Positions 8,376-17,284 of a stretch of 54,856 nt of DNA are shown piece after piece (the first letter of the stretch is position 1; the number at the start of each line of letters is the position of its first letter). Source of the stretch: Deltaproteobacteria bacterium (lineage in GTDB: Bacteria > Desulfobacterota > Syntrophobacteria > BM002); NCBI GenBank assembly GCA_022340905.1, contig JAJDNB010000181.1, positions 1 to 54,856 of the forward strand, in the 5' to 3' direction. Made by a program: the position numbers and the translations under genes. The notes under the pieces were generated by a model that saw only the letters and a list, made by a program, of their open reading frames with translations, was not told the DNA's origin and searched no databases.

Positions 8376-9956
8376 TTGCAAACAAAGGTAATCCGCTGTC
8401 TGGGCCTCATATTTATGATGTTTGCCCTGGCTATTACCGGGGTTCGGGCTGATGATACTCCTCAATCTAATGCTGCCGCTGAGATAAGTGCTAAAGAGGC
8501 AGAGGTTATGGAGCCGTCACCGCCGCCTGCTGCAAAAAAGGTGGGACAAACTGAACTGGATAGAGGCGAAAATGAAAACAGTGAAATGGATTCCGGGGAG
8601 GAGGATGAGGCCAGCCGGAGAGAAGATGCTTTCTCTCCGGCAGATCCGGAAGGAGGAGAACAACCGGAACAGGTAGCTGAAACTCCCGGTGTAGACGGAG
8701 AATCCGCAGAACTATGGACAGAAGAACATACCAGTGGACAGGCAAACCTATCAGAAGACTCCGAGGTGAAGGAGGTTCCTGAAGAGGAGGAACCCGAAAG
8801 AGATCAGACTGAAGAGGTTGTTGCAAAAACCCATACTAAAGAAGAGCCGGTGGAAGAGAATCTTTTCCAGCCGGAAGTGAAAGAAATGAAACCCGCCGGA
8901 ATCGAACCGTTGCGGGTCCAAGCGCTTACTGCCATGGAGTTTGGTGCCAATGACTCGAATCCTTCATGGTCCCCTTCAGGAGAACTGCTGGCTTTTGAAC
9001 GGAGCACGAATGACAGAAGGGAGATTATTGTCTGCCGAAAGGACGGCACGGTCATTCAAAGAATCTATTTCCGCCCGGGCTCGGAAGCCGAAGAGATGAA
9101 TGTTTTATTCCCCGGCGTCTTTGACGAGGTGAGCTATAACGCCGGCATCACCTGGTCGCCCGATGAAAAGAGTTTGGTGTTCATGAGCAATGGAGGTCGG
9201 GGAAACTATGACCTCTACCTCATTCCCGAACTTGGAAAGGGGACTACCATAAGACTGACTGAGAACAGTGAGAAAGACAGTCACCCCCACTGGTCACCCG
9301 TTGCCAGTGAGCTGGTGTTCGTCTCCGGTCGCACGGGTAAGGCTGATCTATTTCTCCTGAAGCTCGAAACTGGGGAGACCATAAAATTGACGCGAGGGAT
9401 GAAATCATACCTTTATCCCCAGTGGTCTCCAGACGGTAAGAAAATCGTAATGATCTATGGAAGCAATGATAATCATGACGTCTTCCTCATGGAAGACGTC
9501 AGCAGACCAATGGAGACCTTGAGGCCCCTCACGAGCTGGGCCTATGATGACCTGCGCCCCATCTGGTCACCAGACGGTAAGAAAATAGCCTTTTACACCA
9601 ACTACAACAGAGAGGACGACCCCAAAGTGTGGTCCATTGGTGTGATTAGCGTAGACGAATCAGGCCAAGGAGATTTCGACAATTTGGCTGACAAGATTGT
9701 GGCCACTAACGTGGTCCCAGATATCGAGAGGGGGCCAACTTGGATGCCTGATAGCAAGAGAATCATCTATGTAAGAAAGGATGAACACGCATTTGACCCC
9801 ATCTACATAGCTGACATCGAGGCCAAGACTAACTTGGCCATTAACACTGGGACCAAGATGAACCACGATGTGGTGTGCTCATTACACGGCATCCTGGCAT
9901 ATCGGGCCCAGGTTGAGCAGTGGGACCGTATTTATGTTGCTGAGTTGAAAGAATAA
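8376..9956 (+). CDS. TolB-like PD40 beta-propeller protein with acidic N-terminal region
   Basis: 526 residues from a TTG start preceded by AAGGAGAGGA at ideal distance. A signal peptide (cleavage probably after GVRA, residue 25) is followed by about 140 residues of Glu/Asp/Pro-rich low-complexity sequence. Residues about 175-525 form a propeller with repeats of the TolB kind: NPSWSPSGELLAFE, GITWSPDEKSLVFMS, HPHWSPVASELVFVS, YPQWSPDGKKIVM, RPIWSPDGKKIAFY and GPTWMPDSKRIIYV. It lacks the TolB N-terminal domain and so is not a second complete TolB. It sits 15 bp after the multidomain lipoprotein and abuts the TPR gene, so the three are very likely one operon. Confidence 0.8.
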   Translation: MQTKVIRCLGLIFMMFALAITGVRADDTPQSNAAAEISAKEAEVMEPSPPPAAKKVGQTELDRGENENSEMDSGEEDEASRREDAFSPADPEGGEQPEQVAETPGVDGESAELWTEEHTSGQANLSEDSEVKEVPEEEEPERDQTEEVVAKTHTKEEPVEENLFQPEVKEMKPAGIEPLRVQALTAMEFGANDSNPSWSPSGELLAFERSTNDRREIIVCRKDGTVIQRIYFRPGSEAEEMNVLFPGVFDEVSYNAGITWSPDEKSLVFMSNGGRGNYDLYLIPELGKGTTIRLTENSEKDSHPHWSPVASELVFVSGRTGKADLFLLKLETGETIKLTRGMKSYLYPQWSPDGKKIVMIYGSNDNHDVFLMEDVSRPMETLRPLTSWAYDDLRPIWSPDGKKIAFYTNYNREDDPKVWSIGVISVDESGQGDFDNLADKIVATNVVPDIERGPTWMPDSKRIIYVRKDEHAFDPIYIADIEAKTNLAINTGTKMNHDVVCSLHGILAYRAQVEQWDRIYVAELKE

Positions 9957-11456
9957 ATGATGGGTAAGAACCTAAAAAAGGGATTGTTTATCTGTTGCCT
10001 CATGGCGTTGGTGCTAGAGGCCTCATTGTCCGAGGCAGCCGACCCTCTAAGGCAGGGTATGCAGTCCTACAAAAGCCACCACTATGAAGACGCTGCCGCC
10101 ACCCTTTTGGCCCACCTGAGAAGCGCCAATCCCGGCCAGCAGGGGAAGCTCTATCTTGGTCTCGGAATGACCTTTTTAGCCTGCGCTCAAGTTTATCAAG
10201 AGCTTCACCAGACGGCACTCTCAGTGCAGGTGGACTATCTCAGCAAGCTCCTGGCCTCCCACAAGGAAGACGGCAGCCACTATGCCAAGCTGTATCTGGG
10301 TCTATCCCTCCTAGATTCGGGGAACCCGGCTGAAGCAGCAGTTTTATTGCGGACATGCATACGAGACAAAAAAATCGAGCCCAGAGATAAATCACTGGCG
10401 AAAATCGCTCTGGCAAGGGCCTACTACCTACAGGGCAAAAACAAGAGTGCCGATGAACTCTGGAGCAGTGTGGATACAAGTGATCCGGAAGTGGTTTCAG
10501 AACTTGCGGCCACCTACAGCAGGCTCGGACTTGCAGAGAGAAAACCCTTGGCAATGGAAGATCAAATCAGGCAAATGATGCAGCAAAGCCAAAAGGGTGA
10601 TTCAATTCGCCTGACAAACAACCTTATCACCGTATATGCCAGGGAAGGACAAATCGACAAAGGATTAAGCGTGCTCAAAGGCTCAGACCTGAGTGACTTT
10701 TTTTATGAAGAGACCATGGGGAAGAATAAGGTTGTCCGGTTTTACGATTCATCTTTGCTGGAAAATCTAGCGGTTCTCTATGGTAGAGCAAGTCTGAAAT
10801 TTCTGGGAAAAGCAGCTACAGATGAAAAAGTAAAAGGATTAGCACAGTATTACCTGGCAGAGGCTGAGGCCCAGTTTGGCCATATAGACCAATCCATCAA
10901 GATCCTCGATGATGCTCTGGCATCGGGCCTCCTACCTTCACCCTACAGAGAAAAGGCGGAGCTTCTCCAAGGGGTTGCTCGCTCTTGGCAGAGTGGCGGT
11001 GGGCAGTCGCAGATGGTTTTGGAAAATTCGATCTGGCAGCAAAATGAGCCTCATGTTCTGGCAGATACCTTACTTGTATGCAACAGACTCAATCTCGAGT
11101 GCGCAGAGATCGCCAGAAAGGCAACCACTCTGGTTGAGGCCATCGATGGAAAGAAATTGGAAACGTTGCCTTATGCTCTCGGCAGGTATTATCTGCGGGC
11201 ACACGAATATGACCAGGCTATAGCATGTATGGAAACGGTAAGGGACAAGAGTAACAAAAACAAAATCGAATATAATGATCCGCTTATGCTGATCAATTTG
11301 GCGGAGGCATACTATCGGTCCAAGAGATTCTCCGAGGCATTGGAGATCTATTTCGGCATGCGTAATCAGTTTCCGGCAGTACGGCAAATACAAATTTCCA
11401 TGCAGGGCGTTTATGCCATGGAACAGAAAAGTGCCGGGGATGCCAAACTTTTTTAG
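9957..11456 (+). CDS. Exported TPR-repeat protein
   Basis: 499 residues starting directly after the TAA of the propeller gene; a second ATG three bases on is an alternative. A signal peptide (about residues 8-26, ending SEAAD) is followed by helical TPR-like repeats over the whole length: GMQSYKSHHYEDAAATLLAH, LYLGLSLLDSGNPAEAAVLL and LINLAEAYYRSKRFSEALEI. No catalytic motif is visible. It is the last of the exported-protein block and is followed after 112 bp by the transporter's binding protein. A scaffold role for the neighbouring propeller and PEGA proteins is inferred from operon structure only. Confidence 0.75.
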   Translation: MMGKNLKKGLFICCLMALVLEASLSEAADPLRQGMQSYKSHHYEDAAATLLAHLRSANPGQQGKLYLGLGMTFLACAQVYQELHQTALSVQVDYLSKLLASHKEDGSHYAKLYLGLSLLDSGNPAEAAVLLRTCIRDKKIEPRDKSLAKIALARAYYLQGKNKSADELWSSVDTSDPEVVSELAATYSRLGLAERKPLAMEDQIRQMMQQSQKGDSIRLTNNLITVYAREGQIDKGLSVLKGSDLSDFFYEETMGKNKVVRFYDSSLLENLAVLYGRASLKFLGKAATDEKVKGLAQYYLAEAEAQFGHIDQSIKILDDALASGLLPSPYREKAELLQGVARSWQSGGGQSQMVLENSIWQQNEPHVLADTLLVCNRLNLECAEIARKATTLVEAIDGKKLETLPYALGRYYLRAHEYDQAIACMETVRDKSNKNKIEYNDPLMLINLAEAYYRSKRFSEALEIYFGMRNQFPAVRQIQISMQGVYAMEQKSAGDAKLF

Positions 11457-11568
11457 CTCAGATTATGCTGGCTATCACCGTTATGGTCGGGCCGATGAGA
11501 AAGATATCAACAAGAGCAACATTTACTCGAGAACGAGACAAGGAAGCTTATCGCTTGAGGAGGCGATC

Positions 11569-13188
11569 ATGAGAAGGTTAGTGACTACTTTTTTTATTGT
11601 TTCTTTGGCTGTGTTTGTCTTGCTCCTGCCCCCGGCAAAGGCGGCTCCCAAAAACGACGGCTTCCCTCAGGGAGGCTCTCTGAACTATGGTGAGTATGGC
11701 AGGCCGGCAACATTGGATCCTATAACCAGTAATGATATGATTTCATTGCGAATCAGCGAACTCATATTCAATGGCCTGGTGGGCATTGATGAAAAGCAGG
11801 AGATCGTCCCGGATTTGGCTGAGCGCTGGGATATTTCCCCTGACAACCTGACTTATACTTTCTACCTACGCCACGACGTGACCTGGCATCCAAAGGAAGG
11901 GGAAGAGCCGCGACCTTTCACCGCTGACGATGTCATTTTTACCTACAATATCATGAAGCACCCTCAGACCATCACCCCACTTAAGGTCCGCTATGAGTTT
12001 ATCGACAGCGTCGTCAAGCTTGATGACTACACGGTGCAGTTTAATTTGAAACGACCAATCTTAAATGGACTTGCCAAATTCACTTTCAAGATAATTCCCC
12101 AACATGGACCCGAAAACAAGGAATTTCTCACCCGGGAAGATCCTTTTGTCCACCACCCCATCGGCACCGGTCCTTATATGCTCAAAAATGTCACCGCCGA
12201 CGGAGAAGTCATACTGGTGGCAAATGAGAACTACTACCGTGGTCGCCCCCACCTTGACAAATTCGTGGCCCGACCTTTCGCCGACCAGAATATCATGAGC
12301 CAGGCCCTGATGTTCAATGCCATCGACATGATTGTCTTGGTGAACCCACGAGATATACCTCAAATACAAGGCGACAAACGTTTGGTCCTGCAGCCGTACA
12401 ACGCCTTGTCTTATTCTTTTTTTGGCTATAACGTGCGCAATCCCCTCCTGGCCGATAAGCGGGTTAGGCAGGCAATAACCTATGCGGTGAACCGGCAGGA
12501 AATGCTCGACTCATTTTTCAATGGCCAGGGCACCATCATATCCGGTCCCTTTGCTCCAGGTAGCTGGGCCTATAACCTTGATGTCGAGCCTCTGCCTTTC
12601 GACCCGCAAAAGGCGGTAAGCCTGTTGGAGGAAGCAGGATTCAGCAAAGGTGACGACGGGATAATGCAGAAAGATGGGAAGAAACTGTCACTCATTCTGA
12701 AAGTTCCCATAGAGAAAGAGAGCGAAGGAGTAAAGAGAGTTGTCCTGGGATTCCAGAATTATCTCAACAAGATCGGGGTAGAGATAAAGGGAGAGTTCAA
12801 GGAATGGCAGGCCTGGAAAGAGGACGTTTTTCTCAAACACGACTTCGATGTGGTGTTTGCCTCCTGGGTGTTTGATGACTCCGCCGACATTACCTCTTTG
12901 TTTCATTCGTCCGAGATCGGCCCCTGGAGGAACAATTTCGGTGGCTATTCAAATCCAGAAATAGACAGTCTTATCGTGGAAAGTAAGCTGACACTCGACC
13001 ATGAGAAACGGAGAACCATTTACCGCAAACTCCACGCTCTGTTAGCGGAAGAATGCCCATACACTTTCCTGTGGACGCTGACGAACTATGCCGCCTATCA
13101 CCATAAACTTCGCCACGTGGCCATCCATCCCTATAAGTTCTTCTCTTTTTCCGACAGATGGTACATACCGGAGCAGGAACAACGCTAG
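11569..13188 (+). CDS. Peptide/nickel-type ABC transporter substrate-binding protein (family 5)
   Basis: 539 residues. I chose ATG 11569 because GAGGAGGCGATC precedes it and a clean signal peptide follows (RRLVTTFFIVSLAVFVLLL, cleavage after AKA); the frame stays open upstream to 11413, but that would overlap the TPR gene. SBP family 5 features include GGSLNYGEYGRPATLDPI, LAERWDISPDNLTYTFYLR, ADDVIFTYNI, the GTGPYML motif and the RVRQAITYAVNRQEM helix. It captures peptides or a similar ligand in the periplasm for the downstream permeases. The ligand cannot be told from sequence. A strong GC hairpin separates it from the permease genes. Confidence 0.9.
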   Translation: MRRLVTTFFIVSLAVFVLLLPPAKAAPKNDGFPQGGSLNYGEYGRPATLDPITSNDMISLRISELIFNGLVGIDEKQEIVPDLAERWDISPDNLTYTFYLRHDVTWHPKEGEEPRPFTADDVIFTYNIMKHPQTITPLKVRYEFIDSVVKLDDYTVQFNLKRPILNGLAKFTFKIIPQHGPENKEFLTREDPFVHHPIGTGPYMLKNVTADGEVILVANENYYRGRPHLDKFVARPFADQNIMSQALMFNAIDMIVLVNPRDIPQIQGDKRLVLQPYNALSYSFFGYNVRNPLLADKRVRQAITYAVNRQEMLDSFFNGQGTIISGPFAPGSWAYNLDVEPLPFDPQKAVSLLEEAGFSKGDDGIMQKDGKKLSLILKVPIEKESEGVKRVVLGFQNYLNKIGVEIKGEFKEWQAWKEDVFLKHDFDVVFASWVFDDSADITSLFHSSEIGPWRNNFGGYSNPEIDSLIVESKLTLDHEKRRTIYRKLHALLAEECPYTFLWTLTNYAAYHHKLRHVAIHPYKFFSFSDRWYIPEQEQR

Positions 13189-13212
13189 TCCTTGCTGTGG
13201 CATGTCCTTAGT

Positions 13213-13238
13213 ACAGGGCCCTCCCTGGAGGGCCCTGT
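13213..13238 (+). promoter_or_regulatory. GC-rich hairpin between binding-protein and permease genes
   Basis: ACAGGGCCCTCC (13213-13224) is exactly complementary to GGAGGGCCCTGT (13227-13238), separated by two bases, so in practice an 11-bp stem with a 4-base loop. No T tract follows, so it is not a classical terminator. Such hairpins after binding-protein genes commonly protect the 3' end of the upstream message and give excess binding protein over permease. Confidence 0.7.
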
Positions 13239-13250
13239 TCAATCTAAACC

Positions 13251-14222
13251 ATGAGACTATCCTTCGTCAGACCGGTCGCTCAGCAGCTTTTCAGGGAGCT
13301 TGCTCTCACGGCACTGCTCCTTCTGGGCGTGAGTTTCGTAGTCTTCCTCGTCCTTTATTTCTCCCCCGGAGATCCATTCAGCCTGCTGTTGGAAGGACAG
13401 ATGGTCACGGCTGAGACTCAGCAACAGCTTCGTATGGCTCTGGGAGTGCCTGAGCACTGGTACTCCCAGTATCTTTTTTGGCTGGGAAACATGGTACAGG
13501 GAAATTTCGGTACCTCCATCCGCAGCGGGCTTCCGGTTCTGCCGGAGATTATCCGGGTGGGGATTAATACCCTCTATCTGACCGTAGGCTCTATGGTGGT
13601 GACACTTCTCATTGCGGTTCCCATTGCCCTGTCGCCGGCACAGAGGGGAGAAACCCCGCTCAATTGGCCCTTCACCATGTTCGCCTATCTGGTTTCAGCT
13701 CTGCCGGTTTTCTGGCTGGGGTATGTGTTTATCTACATATTTATCCACCAATTTAAGCTATTTCCCATCCTTTATGGTTATTCCAGCGAGCGAGAGTTGA
13801 CCCCACTTTTTTTCCTCCTGCCCATCCTGGTACTGGGAGTCGGTAACGGCACCATCAGTGAGGTGGTTCGGCACCTCCGGGATGAAATGAGCAGGGTTTT
13901 GCAAGAAGACTACGTCCGCACCGCTCGTGCCAAGGGAGCCTCTGCCTGGCGCCATGCATTCAAAGAAGGATTTCTCATCCCCATAACTGAAATCGTTGCC
14001 GCCAAAATTCCTTTTATTCTCGGTGGTGCAGTGGTGGTGGAGCAGGTGTTCAACTGGCCCGGGATGGGGAGACTGGCTTGGCAGGCCGCCCTGGACAGGG
14101 ACTATCCGGTCATCATGGGGATTGCCGTAGTTGCAGCACTCTTCGTTCGATTCGGCACCCTGACACAGAGAGTAGTTTACGTCATGGTCAATCCGAGGGC
14201 ATCTCAAGAGAGGGAAAGGTGA
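13251..14222 (+). CDS. ABC transporter permease, DppB/OppB type
   Basis: 323 residues. It shows the BPD_transp_1 layout: an N-terminal membrane helix (about 20-45), a periplasmic segment with the typical LGVPEHWYSQYLFWLGNMVQGNFGTS pattern, then five further helices. The cytoplasmic coupling loop reads EDYVRTARAKGASAW (about 220-235), the EAA motif that contacts the ATPases. It forms the inner-membrane channel with the next gene product. It begins 12 bp after the GC hairpin and its TGA overlaps the ATG of the second permease. The start has no strong Shine-Dalgarno. Confidence 0.92.
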   Translation: MRLSFVRPVAQQLFRELALTALLLLGVSFVVFLVLYFSPGDPFSLLLEGQMVTAETQQQLRMALGVPEHWYSQYLFWLGNMVQGNFGTSIRSGLPVLPEIIRVGINTLYLTVGSMVVTLLIAVPIALSPAQRGETPLNWPFTMFAYLVSALPVFWLGYVFIYIFIHQFKLFPILYGYSSERELTPLFFLLPILVLGVGNGTISEVVRHLRDEMSRVLQEDYVRTARAKGASAWRHAFKEGFLIPITEIVAAKIPFILGGAVVVEQVFNWPGMGRLAWQAALDRDYPVIMGIAVVAALFVRFGTLTQRVVYVMVNPRASQERER

Positions 14223-15124
14223 TGACGGGGATGAAGCAATATGCGCAGGCCTCACTTATGGTGACTGATCCGTCAAGCCGGTCCATGTGGAAACAAGCCG
14301 CTGCCATAGATCTCCTGTATGTAGGATACGGTCTGTTTATCGTAAGCCTGGTGGTGCTGTCCTACATCCTGGGCTCACTCAACTTTCTTCCTCATAACCC
14401 TCAGGAGATGGATCTGTCGCTGCTCATGGCTCCACCGGGAGTTGCGGGCCACCTTCTCGGTACGGACTTCATGGGGCGGGATATTCTTTCCAGGCTCATC
14501 GTCGGCATTCAGGCTTATTTTGTGCCCGGATTGCTCGCTATCGCCATCGCCATCACCCTAGGCACTGTTTTCGGGGTGCTGGCCGGCTATCGCGGTGGTG
14601 GTGTCGAGACGGCCGTCCTCTACCTTGGCAATCTCGTTGACTCCTTTCCCCGACTTGTTCTGATCCTCCTGGTGATTGCCGCCTTCAAACCTGACATCTA
14701 CTACATTATGATCATCGTCGGTTTGACCAATGTCCCCAATGTGCTCTCTCAGGTGAAAGGCAAAATCAATTTTCTCAAGCAGAAGAATTTCATCGAGGCA
14801 GCTGTCGCCCTGGGTCTCAAGAATAGGGTAATTATTTTCAAGCACATTCTCTGGTACAATTGCCGCTCTCTTTTCATCATTCAGGCGACCCTGGGGATGG
14901 CTGAGGTCATCCTCATCGAAACCAGCCTCAGTTATCTCGGCTTCGGCGTGCAGGAGCCGATACCCTCCTGGGGAAACATGGTGCAATCCGGGGCCAATTA
15001 TCTTCTCCAGGGCAAATTTTGGCTCTCGACCACACCGGCCCTCGCCATCCTGTTCACCATTTTGGGCTTCCATCTCCTGGGAGACGGGCTCAACAACATA
15101 CTCGAGGGGCGCAGGAGCACATGA
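14222..15124 (+). CDS. ABC transporter permease, DppC/OppC type
   Basis: 300 residues from the ATG that overlaps the previous TGA (ATGA); the frame is open further upstream, but the overlap and AGAGGGAAAGG before it support this start. Six predicted membrane helices are present. HLLGTDFMGRDILSRLIVGIQ is the usual DppC/OppC motif in the first periplasmic segment (about residues 78-98). The coupling loop KNFIEAAVALGLKNR and the end SLSYLGFGVQEPIPSWGNM are also characteristic. It pairs with the preceding permease. Its TGA overlaps the ATG of the next gene, so all four membrane and ATPase genes are translationally linked. Confidence 0.92.
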   Translation: MTGMKQYAQASLMVTDPSSRSMWKQAAAIDLLYVGYGLFIVSLVVLSYILGSLNFLPHNPQEMDLSLLMAPPGVAGHLLGTDFMGRDILSRLIVGIQAYFVPGLLAIAIAITLGTVFGVLAGYRGGGVETAVLYLGNLVDSFPRLVLILLVIAAFKPDIYYIMIIVGLTNVPNVLSQVKGKINFLKQKNFIEAAVALGLKNRVIIFKHILWYNCRSLFIIQATLGMAEVILIETSLSYLGFGVQEPIPSWGNMVQSGANYLLQGKFWLSTTPALAILFTILGFHLLGDGLNNILEGRRST

Positions 15125-16224
15125 GCGAGACGATCATATTGAGGATAGAAAACCTGCATACCTTCTTCTATGCCCGGAGCAAACAGGCCTTTGTGCGGGC
15201 GGTTGAAGGCGTGGATCTCGAGATAATGCAAGGAGAAACCCTTGGTGTGCTAGGTGAAAGCGGCAGCGGTAAAACGATCACCGCTCTATCGGTTATGGGG
15301 CTTGTGAGCACAGAACCGGGGGTTATTTCCGGGAAGATAGAATTCAGCTCTAAGGGACTTCAACAAAACCTACTCCAGGACTTGGATCAGTATGTTCAGC
15401 ATCAAAGAAAAAATGGCCGAATAATGGCGGTACAAAAGGACTGCGGTGGCTGGCAAAGAAAAACAGAACGACTCATGGGAGACATCCGCGGCAAAGAGAT
15501 TGCCATGATCTTTCAGAATCCCCAGTCATCGCTCAATCCATTTGTCACTGTGGGAAAACAGATAACCGAAGCGGTCCAGCTCAATACTGAAATCAAGAAC
15601 AGTCGTGAAGCCCAACAAAGGGCTTTGCACTGGCTCGAGAGGGTCAAGATAGATTCCCCCCGGTTGCGATACCATAACCACCCCTATGGACTGTCGGGCG
15701 GTATGTGCCAGCGGGTGATGATCGCCATGGCCTTGGCGGCGGAGCCTTCGCTATTGATCGCCGATGAGCCAACAACGGGGCTTGACGCCACCATACAAGC
15801 CAAGGTGGTGGAACTGCTCATGGAACTCAAGGCAGTATTGAACACCACCACCATGCTCATAAGCCACGATATGGAGGTGATCGGCAGGCTCTCGGACCGA
15901 GTGGCGGTGATGTATGGCGGTAGGGTGATGGAATCGGGCTCAGTCCAGGAGATCCTCCGCAGCAAAGACGGCTCCAACCACCCCTACACCACAGCACTCC
16001 TCGGTTGCATCCCTGAGGAGAAACATATCAAAGACAAAATCACTTTGCAGGCCATTGAGGGTGACGTAATCGACACCATGAATATCCCCGGGGGGTGCAG
16101 GTTCTATCCCCGCTGCAATCAGAAGAACGATAGGATTAATCAAAGCTGCAAAGAACATGAGCCAGCCTTGAAGGAAATCTCTCCCGGCCATTGGGTAAGA
16201 TGCTGGCTCTATTACGACGAATGA
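15121..16224 (+). CDS. ABC transporter ATP-binding protein, DppD/OppD type, with insertion
   Basis: 367 residues from the ATG overlapping the permease stop; GCAGGAGCAC precedes it. Walker A is GESGSGKT (45-52), the Q-loop glutamine is Q132, the signature is LSGGMCQRV, Walker B LLIADEPTTGLD, and the H-loop ISHD. The C-terminal oligopeptide-transporter extension with clustered cysteines (GGCRFYPRCNQ) is present. Between Walker A and the Q-loop there are about 35 extra residues (about 76-120, including LLQDLDQYVQHQRKNG) compared with the usual spacing. The insertion keeps the frame and all catalytic motifs are intact, so the protein should be active. Confidence 0.92.
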   Translation: MSETIILRIENLHTFFYARSKQAFVRAVEGVDLEIMQGETLGVLGESGSGKTITALSVMGLVSTEPGVISGKIEFSSKGLQQNLLQDLDQYVQHQRKNGRIMAVQKDCGGWQRKTERLMGDIRGKEIAMIFQNPQSSLNPFVTVGKQITEAVQLNTEIKNSREAQQRALHWLERVKIDSPRLRYHNHPYGLSGGMCQRVMIAMALAAEPSLLIADEPTTGLDATIQAKVVELLMELKAVLNTTTMLISHDMEVIGRLSDRVAVMYGGRVMESGSVQEILRSKDGSNHPYTTALLGCIPEEKHIKDKITLQAIEGDVIDTMNIPGGCRFYPRCNQKNDRINQSCKEHEPALKEISPGHWVRCWLYYDE

Positions 16225-17240
16225 AGATGAAAAAAACAATTCTCGAAGTAGTAAATCTGAAAAAATACTACCATCAGGGAAGAGGTCCCTTTTCCTTGGG
16301 ACGAGGCAGGCAAAGGACCATTCCTGCGGTGGACGATGTGAGCTTCTACCTCAAGGAAAATGAAACCCTTGGACTGGTGGGTGAGTCAGGATCTGGCAAG
16401 ACCACGGTGGGTAAGACAATTCTCCGGCTTATCCCAGCCACTTCAGGCGAAATCTTCTTTGACGGTAAAGAGATCCTTTCGCTCTCCGCCGGCGAATTCC
16501 ATCCTCTGAGGAAAGATATGCAGATGGTGTTTCAGGATCTAGATGCCGGGCTCAACCCCAAGATGAGAGTCCAGGCAATTTTGAAAGAGGCAGTCCGAGT
16601 CCATCACCAGATGAGTAGTCCCGAGGTCGACGACAGGATCAGAACACTGTTGGAGCAGGTAAACCTCAAGGAGAGCAAACTGGGCAACTTTCCCCATGAG
16701 CTTTCCGGAGGGGAGAAAAGGCGGGTGGGGATTGCCCGCGCCCTGGCAGTTGGGGCTCGATTTCTGGTTGCCGACGAGCCTACCAGCGGTTTGGACGTGT
16801 CTATTCAGGCGCAAGTGGTTAATTTACTGAAGGATCTGCAGGACAGGCTTGGCTTGTCGTACCTTTTCATTTCCCACGATCTGCGCATGGTTGAGCTTGT
16901 GAGCCACAAGGTGGCGGTCATGTATTTAGGCAGGATCGTTGAATTGGGATTGGCCGGCCACATAGCCCATGCCCCTCGTCATCCCTACACCCGCAGCCTC
17001 TGGTCTTCCCTGGTTACCAAAGAGAGCCGCGAAGTTTCGGCTCCAACCTCACCAGGATCGTCTGGTGACTGGGGGGTGTTTGATTTCGAGCGCTCTTTCA
17101 GCGGCTGTCGTTTTGCTCCACGCTGTCCGGTGTATCAGGAGCAGGCTAGACCCGATATATGCACCGACCCAGTCAGCGAACCGCAGCTCTATGATGTCGG
17201 CCGAGCCCACAAAGTGGCATGTCATTTCCCCCTCTCTTAA
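16221..17240 (+). CDS. ABC transporter ATP-binding protein, DppF/OppF type
   Basis: 339 residues from the ATG (16221) that overlaps the previous TGA; a second ATG at 16227 is possible. Walker A GESGSGKT (54-61), Q-loop MVFQD, signature LSGGEKRRVGIARAL, Walker B LVADEPTSGLDV, H-loop FISHDLRMV. The C-terminal oligopeptide extension includes GCRFAPRCPVYQ. It is the second ATPase of the heterodimer energising the importer. The stop is 44 bp from the converging stop of comEC, with no clear terminator between them. Confidence 0.92.
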   Translation: MKMKKTILEVVNLKKYYHQGRGPFSLGRGRQRTIPAVDDVSFYLKENETLGLVGESGSGKTTVGKTILRLIPATSGEIFFDGKEILSLSAGEFHPLRKDMQMVFQDLDAGLNPKMRVQAILKEAVRVHHQMSSPEVDDRIRTLLEQVNLKESKLGNFPHELSGGEKRRVGIARALAVGARFLVADEPTSGLDVSIQAQVVNLLKDLQDRLGLSYLFISHDLRMVELVSHKVAVMYLGRIVELGLAGHIAHAPRHPYTRSLWSSLVTKESREVSAPTSPGSSGDWGVFDFERSFSGCRFAPRCPVYQEQARPDICTDPVSEPQLYDVGRAHKVACHFPLS

Positions 17241-17284
17241 CTCTTCAAAGCTGCCAGCCTTTTTCCCTCGCATCAAAATCACAG

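Noticed and set aside
11413-11568. Longer N-terminus for the peptide-binding protein
   Set aside because: It would overlap the TPR gene and bury the signal peptide. ATG 11569 has a good Shine-Dalgarno and a clean signal sequence.
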